DNA from: Pseudoflavonifractor capillosus
GTDB taxonomy: Bacteria > Bacillota > Clostridia > Oscillospirales > Oscillospiraceae
Reading direction: 5' to 3'
Length of the DNA stretch: 64,000 nt
Assembly: GCF_016899775.1 (NCBI RefSeq)
Contig: NZ_JACJJE010000014.1
Span: 1-64,000, forward strand
In this document: piece by piece, positions 39,900 through 49,040 of the stretch
Layout: the number at the start of each line of letters is the position of its first letter
Position numbering within the stretch: the stretch's first letter is position 1
Made by a program: the position numbers and the translations under genes
Notes under the pieces: model-generated
The model's input: only the letters and a program-made list of their open reading frames with translations
The model's database searches: none
Told to the model about the DNA's origin: nothing

Positions 39900-41129
39900 A
39901 TGATGCTGAACCAACGGAAACGCGGCCTTTCCGCCGCCGCGGCCCTGGCGCTGGCCCTGACTTTGGCCCTGCCCGCCTCCGCCGCCGACCCCCTCGCCTC
40001 CGGCGGCTTCGCGGAGGTGCTGATTTCCGCCCAGGAGACGGACATCCCGGAGGAAGCCCTCCAGCTGGCCCTCTACCAGCGGGACAGCACAGGGGCATTC
40101 CAATATACGGAGAATCTGGATTTTACAACGCCGGTGAACCGGGTCACCAAGGACGTGGAGCTCCATGTGACCCCCAACGCCCAGCAGGTGACTTTGACGG
40201 TGGACTACCTCACCGACCTGAACGGAGACGGGGCCTATGAGCTGCTCACCGGTGAGGACACCCCGGTGTGGGACGTGCTCACCGCCTCGGGCTCCCTCGC
40301 CGCCGCCAGCAGCGGCGTCTCCACCGCCCTGACCACCGGCAGGACCTATACCATTTCCGCCGATGACCTGCTGCGCCGGGGAACCGCCGCCATTCAGGAC
40401 CGCACCACCAGCGGCAGCACCAGCTACCTGTCCGGGCTCAGCGCCTCCAGCACAGAGCCCGAGTCGGTCATCTATATGGTGACGGTGACCTACCACTCCT
40501 CCGCCGATGACGCGGAGTATGAGCTGTGCTACTACCTGCGCCTCTATGAGGAGCTGCCCGCTCCCTCTGCCGCCGACTACCAGGACGTGCCGGCGGACGC
40601 CTGGTATTACGGCGCGGTGGATTATGCTGTCTCCCACGGCTATCTGTCCGGCACCAGCCGGAGCCAGTTCTCCCCCGAGGGCACGCTGACCCGGGGCATG
40701 CTGGCTCAGATCCTCTATCAGGTGGCCGGACAGCCGGACAACGGCGTCAGCCACTACAGCGACGTGCCCGACGACTCCTGGTGCTACGCCGCCGTCTCCT
40801 GGGTCTCTGAGACGGGCATCATGGACGGCAGCAACGGCAACTTCAATCCCGACCGGGCGCCCGCCCGCCAGGAGCTGGCGGTGGCCCTGTACCGCTTCGC
40901 CCAGAATGCCGGACTGGACACCCGGGACCGGGCGGACCTGTCCGGCTACGACGATGCCGATCAGGTGGCCTCCTGGGCACGGGCCGGCGTGGAGTGGGCC
41001 GTCTCGGCGGGCCTGCTGGCCGGCCGCACCGCAGAGGACGGCGCGCTCCTCCTCTCCCCCGGCGAGCCGGTCACCCGGGCGGAATTCGCCGCGGTCCTCC
41101 AGACCCTGTGCGAGTCGGTCCTTCCCTAA
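39900..41129 (+). CDS. Secreted protein with three S-layer homology domains
   Basis: The 409-residue protein begins at ATG 39900 (GGGAGG upstream) with a clear signal peptide (AAAALALALTLALPASAAD). Residues 25 to about 210 are an unrecognised Thr- and Ser-rich region. Three SLH repeats follow: YQDVPADAWYYGAVDYA, YSDVPDDSWCYAAVSWV, and a more divergent YDDADQVASWARAGVEWA. SLH repeats bind pyruvylated cell-wall polymer. It is probably a surface protein with an unknown ligand. Confidence 0.9.
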   Translation: MMLNQRKRGLSAAAALALALTLALPASAADPLASGGFAEVLISAQETDIPEEALQLALYQRDSTGAFQYTENLDFTTPVNRVTKDVELHVTPNAQQVTLTVDYLTDLNGDGAYELLTGEDTPVWDVLTASGSLAAASSGVSTALTTGRTYTISADDLLRRGTAAIQDRTTSGSTSYLSGLSASSTEPESVIYMVTVTYHSSADDAEYELCYYLRLYEELPAPSAADYQDVPADAWYYGAVDYAVSHGYLSGTSRSQFSPEGTLTRGMLAQILYQVAGQPDNGVSHYSDVPDDSWCYAAVSWVSETGIMDGSNGNFNPDRAPARQELAVALYRFAQNAGLDTRDRADLSGYDDADQVASWARAGVEWAVSAGLLAGRTAEDGALLLSPGEPVTRAEFAAVLQTLCESVLP

Positions 41130-41146
41130 TCCAAGCCATACTGCGG

Positions 41147-41180
41147 CCCCGTACCTGTGATTCAGGTACGGGGTCCTTTT
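41147..41180 (+). terminator. Terminator after the SLH gene
   Basis: CCCCGTACCTG pairs perfectly with 41163-41173 around a 5-base loop, followed by TCCTTTT. Confidence 0.85.
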
Positions 41181-41268
41181 CATTGCTCCGGGTTCCGGCC
41201 TTGCAATTCCGGCGCGTCGGGAGTATGATAGAGAAAATGAGTTTCACCTGTAAGGAGCAGCAACGCTT

Positions 41269-42036
41269 ATGAACGTATTTGATACCCACGCCCACTACGA
41301 CTCCGGCGCATTCAACGGCGACCGGCTGGAACTGCTGGCCTCCATGCCGTCCCGGGGCGTGGAACTGATCGTCAATCCGGGCTGTGATTTGGAGTCCTCC
41401 CGCACCGCCGTGGAGCTGTCTGAGCGCTTCCCCTTCGTCTACGCCGCCGTGGGGGTCCACCCCTCCGACTGCGGAGAGTGGGAGGACAGCTGGCTGGACG
41501 AACTGCGGTCCCTGGCCGCCCGCCCCAAGGTAAAAGCCATTGGGGAGATCGGCCTGGACTACTACTGGAAGGAAAACCCGCCCCGGGAGCACCAGCAGCA
41601 GGTGTTCCACAAGCAGCTGGAGCTGGCGGAGGAGCTGGACCTGCCCGTCATCGTCCACGACCGGGAGGCCCACCACGACTGCCTGGAGGTGGTCCGGGCC
41701 CACCCCAAGGCCCGGGGCGTGTACCACTGCTACTCCGGCAGCCTGGAGGACGCCAAGGTGCTGGTCAAGCTGGGGTGGATGATCTCTTTCACCGGAACCA
41801 TCACCTATAAAAACGCCCGAAAGGCCCTGGAGGTGGTGGAGTGGCTGCCCATGGACCGGATTATGATTGAGACCGACTCCCCCTATCTGACCCCAGAGCC
41901 CTTCCGGGGCAAGCGCAACGACTCCGGCCACGTCCACCTGGTGGCGGAGAAGATCGCCCAGATCAAGGGGCTGGAGCCCGACGAGGCGGCCCGCATCACC
42001 CTGGAAAATGGGAAGCGCTTTTTCCGCATCCCCTGA
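41269..42036 (+). CDS. tatD: TatD family metal-dependent DNase
   Basis: The 255-residue protein has FDTHAHYD, AVGVHP, GEIGLDYYW, VIVHDRE, VYHCYSG, and IETDSPYLTPEP, the complete metal-site set of TatD. These enzymes trim DNA 3' ends or act in tRNA or D-residue processing. The start follows AAGGAGCAGC. The radical SAM gene downstream is a known partner. Confidence 0.93.
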   Translation: MNVFDTHAHYDSGAFNGDRLELLASMPSRGVELIVNPGCDLESSRTAVELSERFPFVYAAVGVHPSDCGEWEDSWLDELRSLAARPKVKAIGEIGLDYYWKENPPREHQQQVFHKQLELAEELDLPVIVHDREAHHDCLEVVRAHPKARGVYHCYSGSLEDAKVLVKLGWMISFTGTITYKNARKALEVVEWLPMDRIMIETDSPYLTPEPFRGKRNDSGHVHLVAEKIAQIKGLEPDEAARITLENGKRFFRIP

Positions 42037-42113
42037 CCGATGTCCCAGGCGGCAAAACAGCAGGCCGCTTAAATACAACAGAACCATCAACATTTGAAGG
42101 AGGCGTGACGGCT

Positions 42114-42734
42114 ATGACCATCACCTATGAATATGAGGGCGCGCTGTATGTGAACCTCACCAACCGCTGCAACTGCAACTGCGAGTTCTGCCTGCGCCAC
42201 GGGAAGAAGGAGGGCTCCATCTACACCGAGGACTCCCTGTGGCTGGAGCGGGAGCCCACCCGCCAGGAGGCCCTGGACAGCTTCCTGAGCCGGGACGTGT
42301 GCTCCTACCGGGAGATCGTCTTCTGCGGCTACGGCGAGCCCACCTATCGCATCGACGACATTGTGTGGCTGGTGGACCAGCTGAAGGAGCGCTTCGGGGA
42401 CAAGCTGCCCCCGGTGCGCATCAACACCAACGGCCACGCCAATCTGATCCAGGGCCGGGACGTGATCCCCGACCTGAAGGGGCGCATCGACACCCTGTCC
42501 ATCTCCCTCAACGCCAACACCGCCGCCGAGTACGTGGCCCTGTGCCATCCGGTCCAGGGGGAGGCCGCCTACCAGGCCATGCTGGACTTCGCCAAGGAGG
42601 CCAAGGACTACGTCCCCCACGTGGTGTTCACCGTGGTGGACAAGGGCACCGCCCCCGAGGAGATCGAGGAGAGCCGCCGCATCGCGGACAGCCTTGGTGT
42701 CAAGCTGCGGGTCCGCAGCTACATCGACTCCTGA
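42114..42734 (+). CDS. TatD-associated radical SAM protein
   Basis: The 206-residue protein has NLTNRCNCNCEFCLRH, with C-x3-C-x2-C spacing for the cluster, and FCGYGEPTYR for SAM binding. It belongs to the short radical SAM family linked to tatD genes, whose reaction is unknown. The ATG at 42114 follows GGAGG; the GTG at 42105 is too close to that site. It lies 77 bases after tatD. Confidence 0.88.
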   Translation: MTITYEYEGALYVNLTNRCNCNCEFCLRHGKKEGSIYTEDSLWLEREPTRQEALDSFLSRDVCSYREIVFCGYGEPTYRIDDIVWLVDQLKERFGDKLPPVRINTNGHANLIQGRDVIPDLKGRIDTLSISLNANTAAEYVALCHPVQGEAAYQAMLDFAKEAKDYVPHVVFTVVDKGTAPEEIEESRRIADSLGVKLRVRSYIDS

Positions 42735-42752
42735 GGGCATTTCGAAACTGCA

Positions 42753-42797
42753 AAAAACCACCCGTCTCCAGCCTCTGGCCTGGGAACGGGTGGTTTT
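42753..42797. terminator. Bidirectional terminator between the radical SAM and methyltransferase genes
   Basis: AAAAACCACCCGT pairs with ACGGGTGGTTTT around a 20-base loop; T runs on both sides serve the two converging genes. Confidence 0.85.
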
Positions 42798-42806
42798 CTT
42801 GTTTGG

Positions 42807-43541
42807 TCAGCGGGGCTTCTCCGCCGACACCAGCAGCATCATGGGCCGGCGCATCTCGTCCCGCATGCCGGGCAGGTCCAGCATATCCTCCGGGGGCTGG
42901 GGCTCCACCACGCGTTTGAGGCGGAACCCGCAGCTCAGCAGGGTGTTCAGATAGGTGGTGAGGGTGCGGTGGTACTTCACCACGTGCTCCCCCAGAAACA
43001 CCGCATCCCGCTCCCCCTCATAGTAGTAGTTGTCCACCGGGAAGTGGAGAATCTCCCCGTCGGGACCGTAGTACCAGTCCTGGGAGCCGTAGGCGGTGAA
43101 CACCGGGTGCTCCGCTGAAAAGACAAATGTTCCGCCGGGGGTCAGCCACCGGAAAATATTCTCCGCCAGAGGCCCGAAATCCCGGACATAGTGGAGGGCC
43201 AGGGAGCTGAGCACCACGTCAAAGCTGCCCTCCGGGAAGGCCAGGTCCTCCATGGCAGAGCGGCGGTACTGGATGGCCGGGGCGCTGTTTTTGATTCGGG
43301 CCGTCTCCAGCATCTTCTCCGACAGGTCGGTCCCCAGGACATAGGCCGCCCCGTGCCCGGCGGCATAACCGCAGTGCCAGCCGTAGCCGCAGCCCAGGTC
43401 CAACACCCGCTTCCCGGAAAAATCCGGCAGGAGTTTTTGCAGCTCCCGCCACTCCCCCGCCCCCTCCAGGCCCTGGGTGGAGCGGAGCATCTGGCTGTAT
43501 TTTTGGAAAAAGACCGGATTGTCATAGGGGTTTTCTTTCAT
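42807..43541 (-). CDS. Class I SAM-dependent methyltransferase
   Basis: The 244-residue protein has the SAM-binding motif VLDLGCGYGWHCGYAA, the acidic end of the second strand in LGTDLSEKML, and motif FDVVLSSLALHYV. It is of the small-molecule methyltransferase type; substrate unknown. ATG at 43541 after AGAGGG. Confidence 0.9.
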   Translation of the reverse strand: MKENPYDNPVFFQKYSQMLRSTQGLEGAGEWRELQKLLPDFSGKRVLDLGCGYGWHCGYAAGHGAAYVLGTDLSEKMLETARIKNSAPAIQYRRSAMEDLAFPEGSFDVVLSSLALHYVRDFGPLAENIFRWLTPGGTFVFSAEHPVFTAYGSQDWYYGPDGEILHFPVDNYYYEGERDAVFLGEHVVKYHRTLTTYLNTLLSCGFRLKRVVEPQPPEDMLDLPGMRDEMRRPMMLLVSAEKPR

Positions 43542-43966
43542 GGTATCCCTCTTTTCTGGTTCTTCCGGGCCGGCGGAGGCTTCCTAGAGCTTGACAAGGT
43601 TTTAATCTTTACAGTGTTTCTCAAAGAAAACGGAATGCGGGCGGCCCGGTGTGCCGCCCCTACGGCATCTTTGCAGTCTCCCAAAGCGGCGCGCCGAGGT
43701 CGTCGCGCCCCACCTCCCAGCACCATCCACACCTGCTCGGCAAAGCCAGGCGCGGAAGTGGAACCGCACCAGCCGCCATTTTTGCAAACCCAGGGCCCAG
43801 CAGCCCGATGAGGGCATCGGGCCCTACAAAATTGAGGCACAAGTTCACCGTCCGCAGAAAACGAACCGGCCCGACCATCGCCCCCTCATCCGTCTGGCCT
43901 AACGGCCAGCCACCTTCCCCCCCCCAGGGGGAAGGCTATAGAAGATCAGGGGGCGAACTATCCCTT
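43542..43966. repeat. Non-coding gap with dispersed repeat and REP-like hairpin
   Basis: No gene is convincing. 43730-43806 matches 63415-63493 (29 identical bases at the start, starting CACCTGCTCGG, then about 70 percent). A stem-loop CCTTCCCCC/GGGGGAAGG at 43911-43935 recurs at 62913-62932 and 63108-63128 in variant form. These look like intergenic repeats of this genome. Confidence 0.65.
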
Positions 43967-46492
43967 TTAGGAAATCTTCGTCATATGCGCCGCCGCCGAC
44001 TTCATCATCAGCCGCTTGGTGCCCACGTTGTCAAAGGCGATCTCCACCAGGGCGTCGCCCCCCATCTTCTGGATGGACAGGATCATCCCCTTGCCGAAGG
44101 CCTTGTGCTGGACCATGTCCCCCTTGCGGAAGTCCGCCGGAGCTGCGCTGGGCGCCGAGGAGACGCCGGAGGCCTTGGGCCGGGGCGCTCCGCCGCCGGA
44201 CATGGCCCTGGTAAATCCGCCGTAGTCCCCGCCGGACGGGCGGCTCTCATACTGGGGCCGCTGGTCGAAGGGGCTCCGGCCGCCCGCGTAAGTCCCCCGC
44301 TGGCCGTAGCCCCCGTAGCCGGAGGTGCGGCTGGGGACGCCTCCCCAGTCGGAGGTCTGGTCCAGGAAATTCCGGCCGGACCGCTCCAGGTGCTCCGGGG
44401 GGATCTCCTCTAAAAACCGGGAGGGCCGGTTGGAGCTGGTGCGGCCAAAGAGCATGCGCTGGTTGGCGCAGGTGAGGTAGAGCTTCTCCTTGGCCCGGGT
44501 CATGGCCACGTAACAGAGCCGCCGCTCCTCCTCCATCTCGTCCTGCTCCCCGATGGCCCGGATACCAGGGAAGATGCCCTCCTCGGCCCCCACCACAAAG
44601 ACCACCGGGAACTCCAGCCCCTTGGCAGAGTGCATGGTCATCATCACCACACAGTCCTGGTCCGGGTCGTGGCTGTCTAGGTCGGTGTACAGGGCGATCT
44701 CATCCAGGAAGCCGGCCAGGGAGGGCTCGTCCCCGGCGTTCTCCAGGTAGCCCCGGATGGAGGTCAGCAGCTCCCGCACGTTCTCCAGGCGGGTGCGGTC
44801 CTCCACGGTGTTTTTGGTCTCCAGCATGGTGCCGTAGCCGGTGCGGACGATCAGCTCCTCATAGAACTGGTCCAGGGGCAGTTTCCCCAGCAGCTCCCGC
44901 AGCTCGCCCATCAGGCTGGTGAACACCGCCAGCTTTCCCGCCGACCGCTCCAGCTCCGGGTACTGCCGGGCGTGATCGATGACGGCGTACAGGGAGGTGT
45001 TCTCCCGCCGGGCCACCTCCTGGGCGGTCTCCACCGTTTTCAGACCGATGCCCCGGGGCGGGTTATTGATGATCCGGGTGAGGCGCAGGTCGTCCCCCGG
45101 GTTGTTGAGGACGGCCAGATAGGCGATCATGTCCTTGACCTCCGCCCGGTCGAAGAAGCGGGTGCCCCCGATGATCCGGTAGGGGACCCCGTTGCGCTTG
45201 AAGGCCTGCTCCATCTGGTTGGACTGGGCGTTCATCCGGTAGAGGACGGCGTGGTCCTTCCAGGGGATGCCCTGGCTGTAGTCCTCCAGAATGCGGGCGG
45301 CCACATACTGGGCCTCATCGCTCTCGTTCATGGCGGTGTACAGGTGGAGCTTCTCCCCCTCCCCCGCTCGGGTCCACAGCTCCTTACCCTTGCGGCCTTG
45401 GTTGTTGCGGATGACCGCGTTGGAGGCCTCCAGGATGTGCTTGGTGGAGCGATAGTTCTCCTCCAGGCGGATGGTGCGGCAGGCGGGGTATTGCTTCTCA
45501 AAGGAGAGGATGTTCTCGATGGTGGCCCCCCGGAAGCGGTAGATGGACTGGTCGTCGTCGCCCACCACGCAGAAGTTCTCATAGCCCCCGGCCAGGGTGG
45601 AGGCCAGCAGATACTGCAAATTGTTGGTGTCCTGGTACTCGTCGATGAGCACATACCGGAACTTCCGCTGGTAGAAGCTCCGCACCTCCTCAAACTGCTG
45701 GAGGAGCCGCACGGTGTGGAGGATAATGTCATCAAAGTCCAGGGCGCTGGCCTCCCACAGGCGGCGCTGGTACTCCACGTAAATTTTAGCGATCTTGGCC
45801 AGGCGGTAATCCCCGGACTTCTCGCACTCGGCCAGGTATTCATCCGCCAGCTTCATGGCGTCCTTGGCCCGGGAGATGTACCCCAGCACCGTCCGGGGCG
45901 GGAACTGCTTGTCGTCCAGGTTCAGGTCTTTCAGGCAGTCCTTGATGACCCGGATGGAGTCGTCGGTGTCGTAGATGGTGAAGGAGGAGGCGAAGCCCAG
46001 CCGGTCGATGTCCCGGCGCAGGATGCGCACGCAGGCGGAGTGGAAGGTGGAGGCCCACACGTCCTCCGCCTCCGGCCCCAGCATTTTGGCCAGGCGGTCC
46101 TTCAGCTCCCCGGCGGCCTTGTTGGTGAAGGTGATGGCCAGAATGGTCCAGGGGGCGGCGGGCTCCAGGCGGCACAGGCGCTCCTGGCGCGCCTTGTCCT
46201 CCGGGGCAGGGGCGATTTTTCCGGCGGCGTAGTCCTCCAGAAAGGCCAGGTCGTCGGAGGTCACCCACTCGGGCACCTCCTCGCTGTCCGACCCCCGGCC
46301 GTACTTCATCAGGTTGGCGATGCGGTTGATGAGCACGGTGGTCTTGCCGCTCCCCGCTCCGGCCAGAAGGAGAAGGGGGCCCTCGGTGGCCAGCACCGCC
46401 TTCTGCTGCTCCGGGTTTAATTGGGAAAACTCCCGGGCGATGGTCCCCCGGCGGGCCTTGCAAAAGCGAAGTTCTTCTTGATGGTTGAGCAT
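43967..46492 (-). CDS. pcrA: UvrD/PcrA-type DNA helicase
   Basis: The 841-residue superfamily 1 helicase has LNPEQQKAVLATEGPLLLLAGAGSGKT (Q motif and Walker A), FTNKAAGELKDR (motif Ia), DEYQDTN (motif II), GDDDQSIYRFRGA (motif III), MTMHSAKGLEFP (motif V) and VAMTRAKEKLYL (motif VI). It is longer than usual, owing to a 50-residue acidic insert between the Walker A and Ia motifs (near KYGRGSDSEE), seen in some clostridial relatives. The C-terminal part ends with a KGDMVQHKAFGKG domain for RNA polymerase contact. Confidence 0.95.
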   Translation of the reverse strand: MLNHQEELRFCKARRGTIAREFSQLNPEQQKAVLATEGPLLLLAGAGSGKTTVLINRIANLMKYGRGSDSEEVPEWVTSDDLAFLEDYAAGKIAPAPEDKARQERLCRLEPAAPWTILAITFTNKAAGELKDRLAKMLGPEAEDVWASTFHSACVRILRRDIDRLGFASSFTIYDTDDSIRVIKDCLKDLNLDDKQFPPRTVLGYISRAKDAMKLADEYLAECEKSGDYRLAKIAKIYVEYQRRLWEASALDFDDIILHTVRLLQQFEEVRSFYQRKFRYVLIDEYQDTNNLQYLLASTLAGGYENFCVVGDDDQSIYRFRGATIENILSFEKQYPACRTIRLEENYRSTKHILEASNAVIRNNQGRKGKELWTRAGEGEKLHLYTAMNESDEAQYVAARILEDYSQGIPWKDHAVLYRMNAQSNQMEQAFKRNGVPYRIIGGTRFFDRAEVKDMIAYLAVLNNPGDDLRLTRIINNPPRGIGLKTVETAQEVARRENTSLYAVIDHARQYPELERSAGKLAVFTSLMGELRELLGKLPLDQFYEELIVRTGYGTMLETKNTVEDRTRLENVRELLTSIRGYLENAGDEPSLAGFLDEIALYTDLDSHDPDQDCVVMMTMHSAKGLEFPVVFVVGAEEGIFPGIRAIGEQDEMEEERRLCYVAMTRAKEKLYLTCANQRMLFGRTSSNRPSRFLEEIPPEHLERSGRNFLDQTSDWGGVPSRTSGYGGYGQRGTYAGGRSPFDQRPQYESRPSGGDYGGFTRAMSGGGAPRPKASGVSSAPSAAPADFRKGDMVQHKAFGKGMILSIQKMGGDALVEIAFDNVGTKRLMMKSAAAHMTKIS

Positions 46493-46616
46493 AGTCTCTC
46501 GTTCCTGTTCTCTCTAAAATCTCCCCGCCCGCCCCGCCGGGACGGACGGCTCATATCCAAACGTGCTTTTTATTGTATCGCAAAGGGCCCGCCCGGTCAA
46601 CCGAAGTTTCTCCTCC

Positions 46617-46645
46617 TTGCGGCCGGCGGGGATGCCCTGTATAAT
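46617..46645 (+). promoter_or_regulatory. Promoter of the DUF4085 gene
   Basis: TTGCGG (46617-46622), 17 bases, TATAAT (46640-46645), 49 bases before the ATG. Confidence 0.7.
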
Positions 46646-46693
46646 AAAAGGCAAATATGCCCCATCTTTGATCCACCGGAAGGAGGTCTCCCC

Positions 46694-47419
46694 ATGAAGT
46701 TCCTCACCAAGGAGTGGAGCCAGCAGATGACCAAGAAGGGCTTCCTGCTGAGCAGCCCTCAGGTAAACCCCCAGGCGGCAGCATTTTCTGAGTCGTTCTA
46801 TCAGACGCTTTATCAAGAGGCGCAGCAGAAGCACCTGGATCTGATGCGGAAGGTAGCCGCACTGAGCAAGAAGCCCTTTCAGGCCGAGCGGGAGGCGGAG
46901 CAGTTCCGCCAGACCCACCAGCGGAGGGTGGAGGAGCTGCGCCAGTTCCTGCCCCAGGAAATTCTGGACCAGGTGGCCGACGTGCGGGTGCTGGCTCTGG
47001 ACGTCTCCACCCAGGAGGTGAAGGAGGCCGCCGACCGGTGGTGCCAAGAGAACCGGCGGCAGGCGGAGCAGGTCTTCCAAACCTGCATGGACTGGCGCAA
47101 GCAGGTGCGGCCCCAGGTGGGGGCACAGCTCCAGGACCGGTTCTCCTTCCACGACAGCACGGTGGTCAAAGTGGAACGCGCTCCGGACCGTCTCACCCTC
47201 TTTCTGGAGGACGGCGGCTACTCCCCGGTGAGCCGGGTGGACTTTCTCTCCCCCCGCATTCTGGAGGAGGACGAGGGGCTGGAGGGGGCCGTCTGGCTCT
47301 ATGAGGAGATCCACCCCGCCCAAGGGGGCAACGAGTACCACGCCCTGCTGTGGCGGGAAGGTGACCATCTGCTCTATTTCACGGTATTTGCAAAAGATCT
47401 TCGCATGTATGAGGAGTAA
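46694..47419 (+). CDS. DUF4085 family protein
   Basis: This 241-residue protein begins MKFLTKEW as DUF4085 proteins do. The first 150 residues are helical and charged; the rest (FHDSTVVKVERAPDRLTLFLEDGG) is a beta-rich domain. Function unknown. ATG at 46694 after GGAGG. A strong terminator follows. Confidence 0.75.
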   Translation: MKFLTKEWSQQMTKKGFLLSSPQVNPQAAAFSESFYQTLYQEAQQKHLDLMRKVAALSKKPFQAEREAEQFRQTHQRRVEELRQFLPQEILDQVADVRVLALDVSTQEVKEAADRWCQENRRQAEQVFQTCMDWRKQVRPQVGAQLQDRFSFHDSTVVKVERAPDRLTLFLEDGGYSPVSRVDFLSPRILEEDEGLEGAVWLYEEIHPAQGGNEYHALLWREGDHLLYFTVFAKDLRMYEE

Positions 47420-47450
47420 CAGGGATTTACCCCCTGAAGCCGCAGAAAAA

Positions 47451-47495
47451 GACATCCCCCGCCCGCAATGTGCGGGCAGGGGATGTCCTCTTTTT
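47451..47495. terminator. Terminator between the DUF4085 and thioesterase genes
   Basis: GACATCCCCCGCCCGCA pairs with 47471-47487 with one bulge/mismatch around ATG, followed by CTC and five T. Confidence 0.85.
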
Positions 47496-47502
47496 GTCTA
47501 TG

Positions 47503-47886
47503 TTATGCCTGTTTTCCCTGGGCCTTTTCCTGGATGCCCTTGGGGGCCACCATGATACGCAGGTGGGAGCCCTCGCCGCACTTGCTCTTCTCGTCGTGCA
47601 CCTCGATGTCGAACCACATCTTTCTCCGCTCGATGCTTCGCAGACGGGCGGTGGCGGTCACCTTCATGCCCACAGGGGTGGGGGCCAGGTGGCGGCAGTG
47701 AATCTCCGCCCCCACAGTGGTCATCCCCTCGTCCAGATAGGCCTTGGCCAGCTCTAGGGCGGCCGCCTCCATGAGGGCCACCATGTTGGGGGTGGACAGG
47801 ATCTTGGACCCGGCGCTGCCGATGCGCTTGGCGGTCATCTCGTCGGTGACCTCCCAGGTCAGACTGTACTCGGTGGGTTTTTCCAT
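47503..47886 (-). CDS. FlK-like hotdog-fold thioesterase
   Basis: The 127-residue protein has the fluoroacetyl-CoA thioesterase-like triad pattern: Thr and Glu in TPNMVALMEAAA, and His in IHCRHLAPTPVG. It likely hydrolyses a short acyl-CoA. The ATG at 47886 follows AAGGAGG. It is 31 bases downstream of the EamA permease gene. Confidence 0.88.
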   Translation of the reverse strand: MEKPTEYSLTWEVTDEMTAKRIGSAGSKILSTPNMVALMEAAALELAKAYLDEGMTTVGAEIHCRHLAPTPVGMKVTATARLRSIERRKMWFDIEVHDEKSKCGEGSHLRIMVAPKGIQEKAQGKQA

Positions 47887-47917
47887 GTTCTGTTCCTCCT
47901 TATGATTTCGTCCCATA

Positions 47918-48862
47918 TTATGGTTTTGTTTCCAGGTCTTCTTCCCTCGCCGCCTCCTGTCCCCTGCGGCCGCGCAGCTGTTTCAGCGAATCCCACTGGG
48001 ACAGGGCCAGCCCCACCAGGGTCAGCAGGGTGCCTCCGGCGGACATGGGGGTGACCACCTCGCGGAGGATCAGGACGGAGCAGACCACCGTAATCACCGG
48101 CACCAGATAGATGTACACCATGGTCCTGATGGGACCCAGGGTCTTGATGGCAAAATTCCAGGTGACAAAGCAGGCGGCGCAGGCCCCCAGCCCCAGGTAG
48201 AGGAACATCCCCACATAGCTGGGCTCGCTCAGCCGCTCCAGCCCCAGGCGGAAGTCCATGACCGCGGCGGCGGGGATCATAAAGAGGATGCCCCAGCCGA
48301 AGATCCGCCGGGTGGTCTGGATCACGTTCCAGCCGTAGCCGCCGATCTGCTTGGTGAGCAGGGAGTAGACCGCCCACACCACGGCGGCCAGCACCGCCAG
48401 CAGGTCCCCCCGGGGGTCCAGGGAGAGCTGGCTGCCATTGAAGCTGATGAGGCAGATCCCCGCCATGGACACCACAAAGCCCAGAAGGAAGCTCCAGCGG
48501 GGCCGCTCCTTCCCCCGGCTGAGAAGCAGGGTGAAGAGGGCAGCAAACAGGGGCGAGGCGGACACGATCACCCCCACATTGGAGGCCGTGCTGAAGGTGA
48601 GGGCGATGTTTTCCAGCAGATAGTAGAGGCACACCCCCGTCAGCCCGGCGGCGGCAAAGACCGCCTCCCTGTGCCAGTTCCCCACCTTCAGCCGCCGGGG
48701 GCACACCAGCCACAGGGCCAGAAAGCCCAGTACGAACCGGAACAGCAGGATCTCAATGGGAGTAAATGCCTCCAGCAGCAGCTTGGTGGCGATAAAAGTG
48801 GTCCCCCAGTTCACCACGGTAAACAGCGCCGCCAGGTGCCCCAGGGACAGTTTCTCTTCCAT
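47918..48862 (-). CDS. EamA/DMT-superfamily permease
   Basis: The 314-residue membrane protein has ten helices in two EamA halves (FTVVNWGTTFIATKLLLEAF; LAAVVWAVYSLLTKQIGGYG). It probably exports or imports a metabolite. The ATG at 48862 follows GAGGAGGG. Confidence 0.9.
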   Translation of the reverse strand: MEEKLSLGHLAALFTVVNWGTTFIATKLLLEAFTPIEILLFRFVLGFLALWLVCPRRLKVGNWHREAVFAAAGLTGVCLYYLLENIALTFSTASNVGVIVSASPLFAALFTLLLSRGKERPRWSFLLGFVVSMAGICLISFNGSQLSLDPRGDLLAVLAAVVWAVYSLLTKQIGGYGWNVIQTTRRIFGWGILFMIPAAAVMDFRLGLERLSEPSYVGMFLYLGLGACAACFVTWNFAIKTLGPIRTMVYIYLVPVITVVCSVLILREVVTPMSAGGTLLTLVGLALSQWDSLKQLRGRRGQEAAREEDLETKP

Positions 48863-49040
48863 GTCCGCCCTCCTCATCTCAGAGCTTTCAGTTCAGTGTA
48901 CCACGAGAGGGCGGGCGCTGTAAAGGAAGAAACGCCGCTGCCCGGCTCTCTCCTCCCCATCCAGGGGTCGACGGATGGGGAAAACTCTGGTATACTGAGA
49001 AAAACATTCCCTTCCCCAGAGGAGGGTCAGGAGGCGCAGT

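Noticed and set aside
43602-43840. Small frames with a shared SAPGFAEQV segment at 43.7 and 63.4 kb
   Set aside because: Similarity follows the DNA repeat and includes no start or ribosome site; treated as a dispersed repeat.
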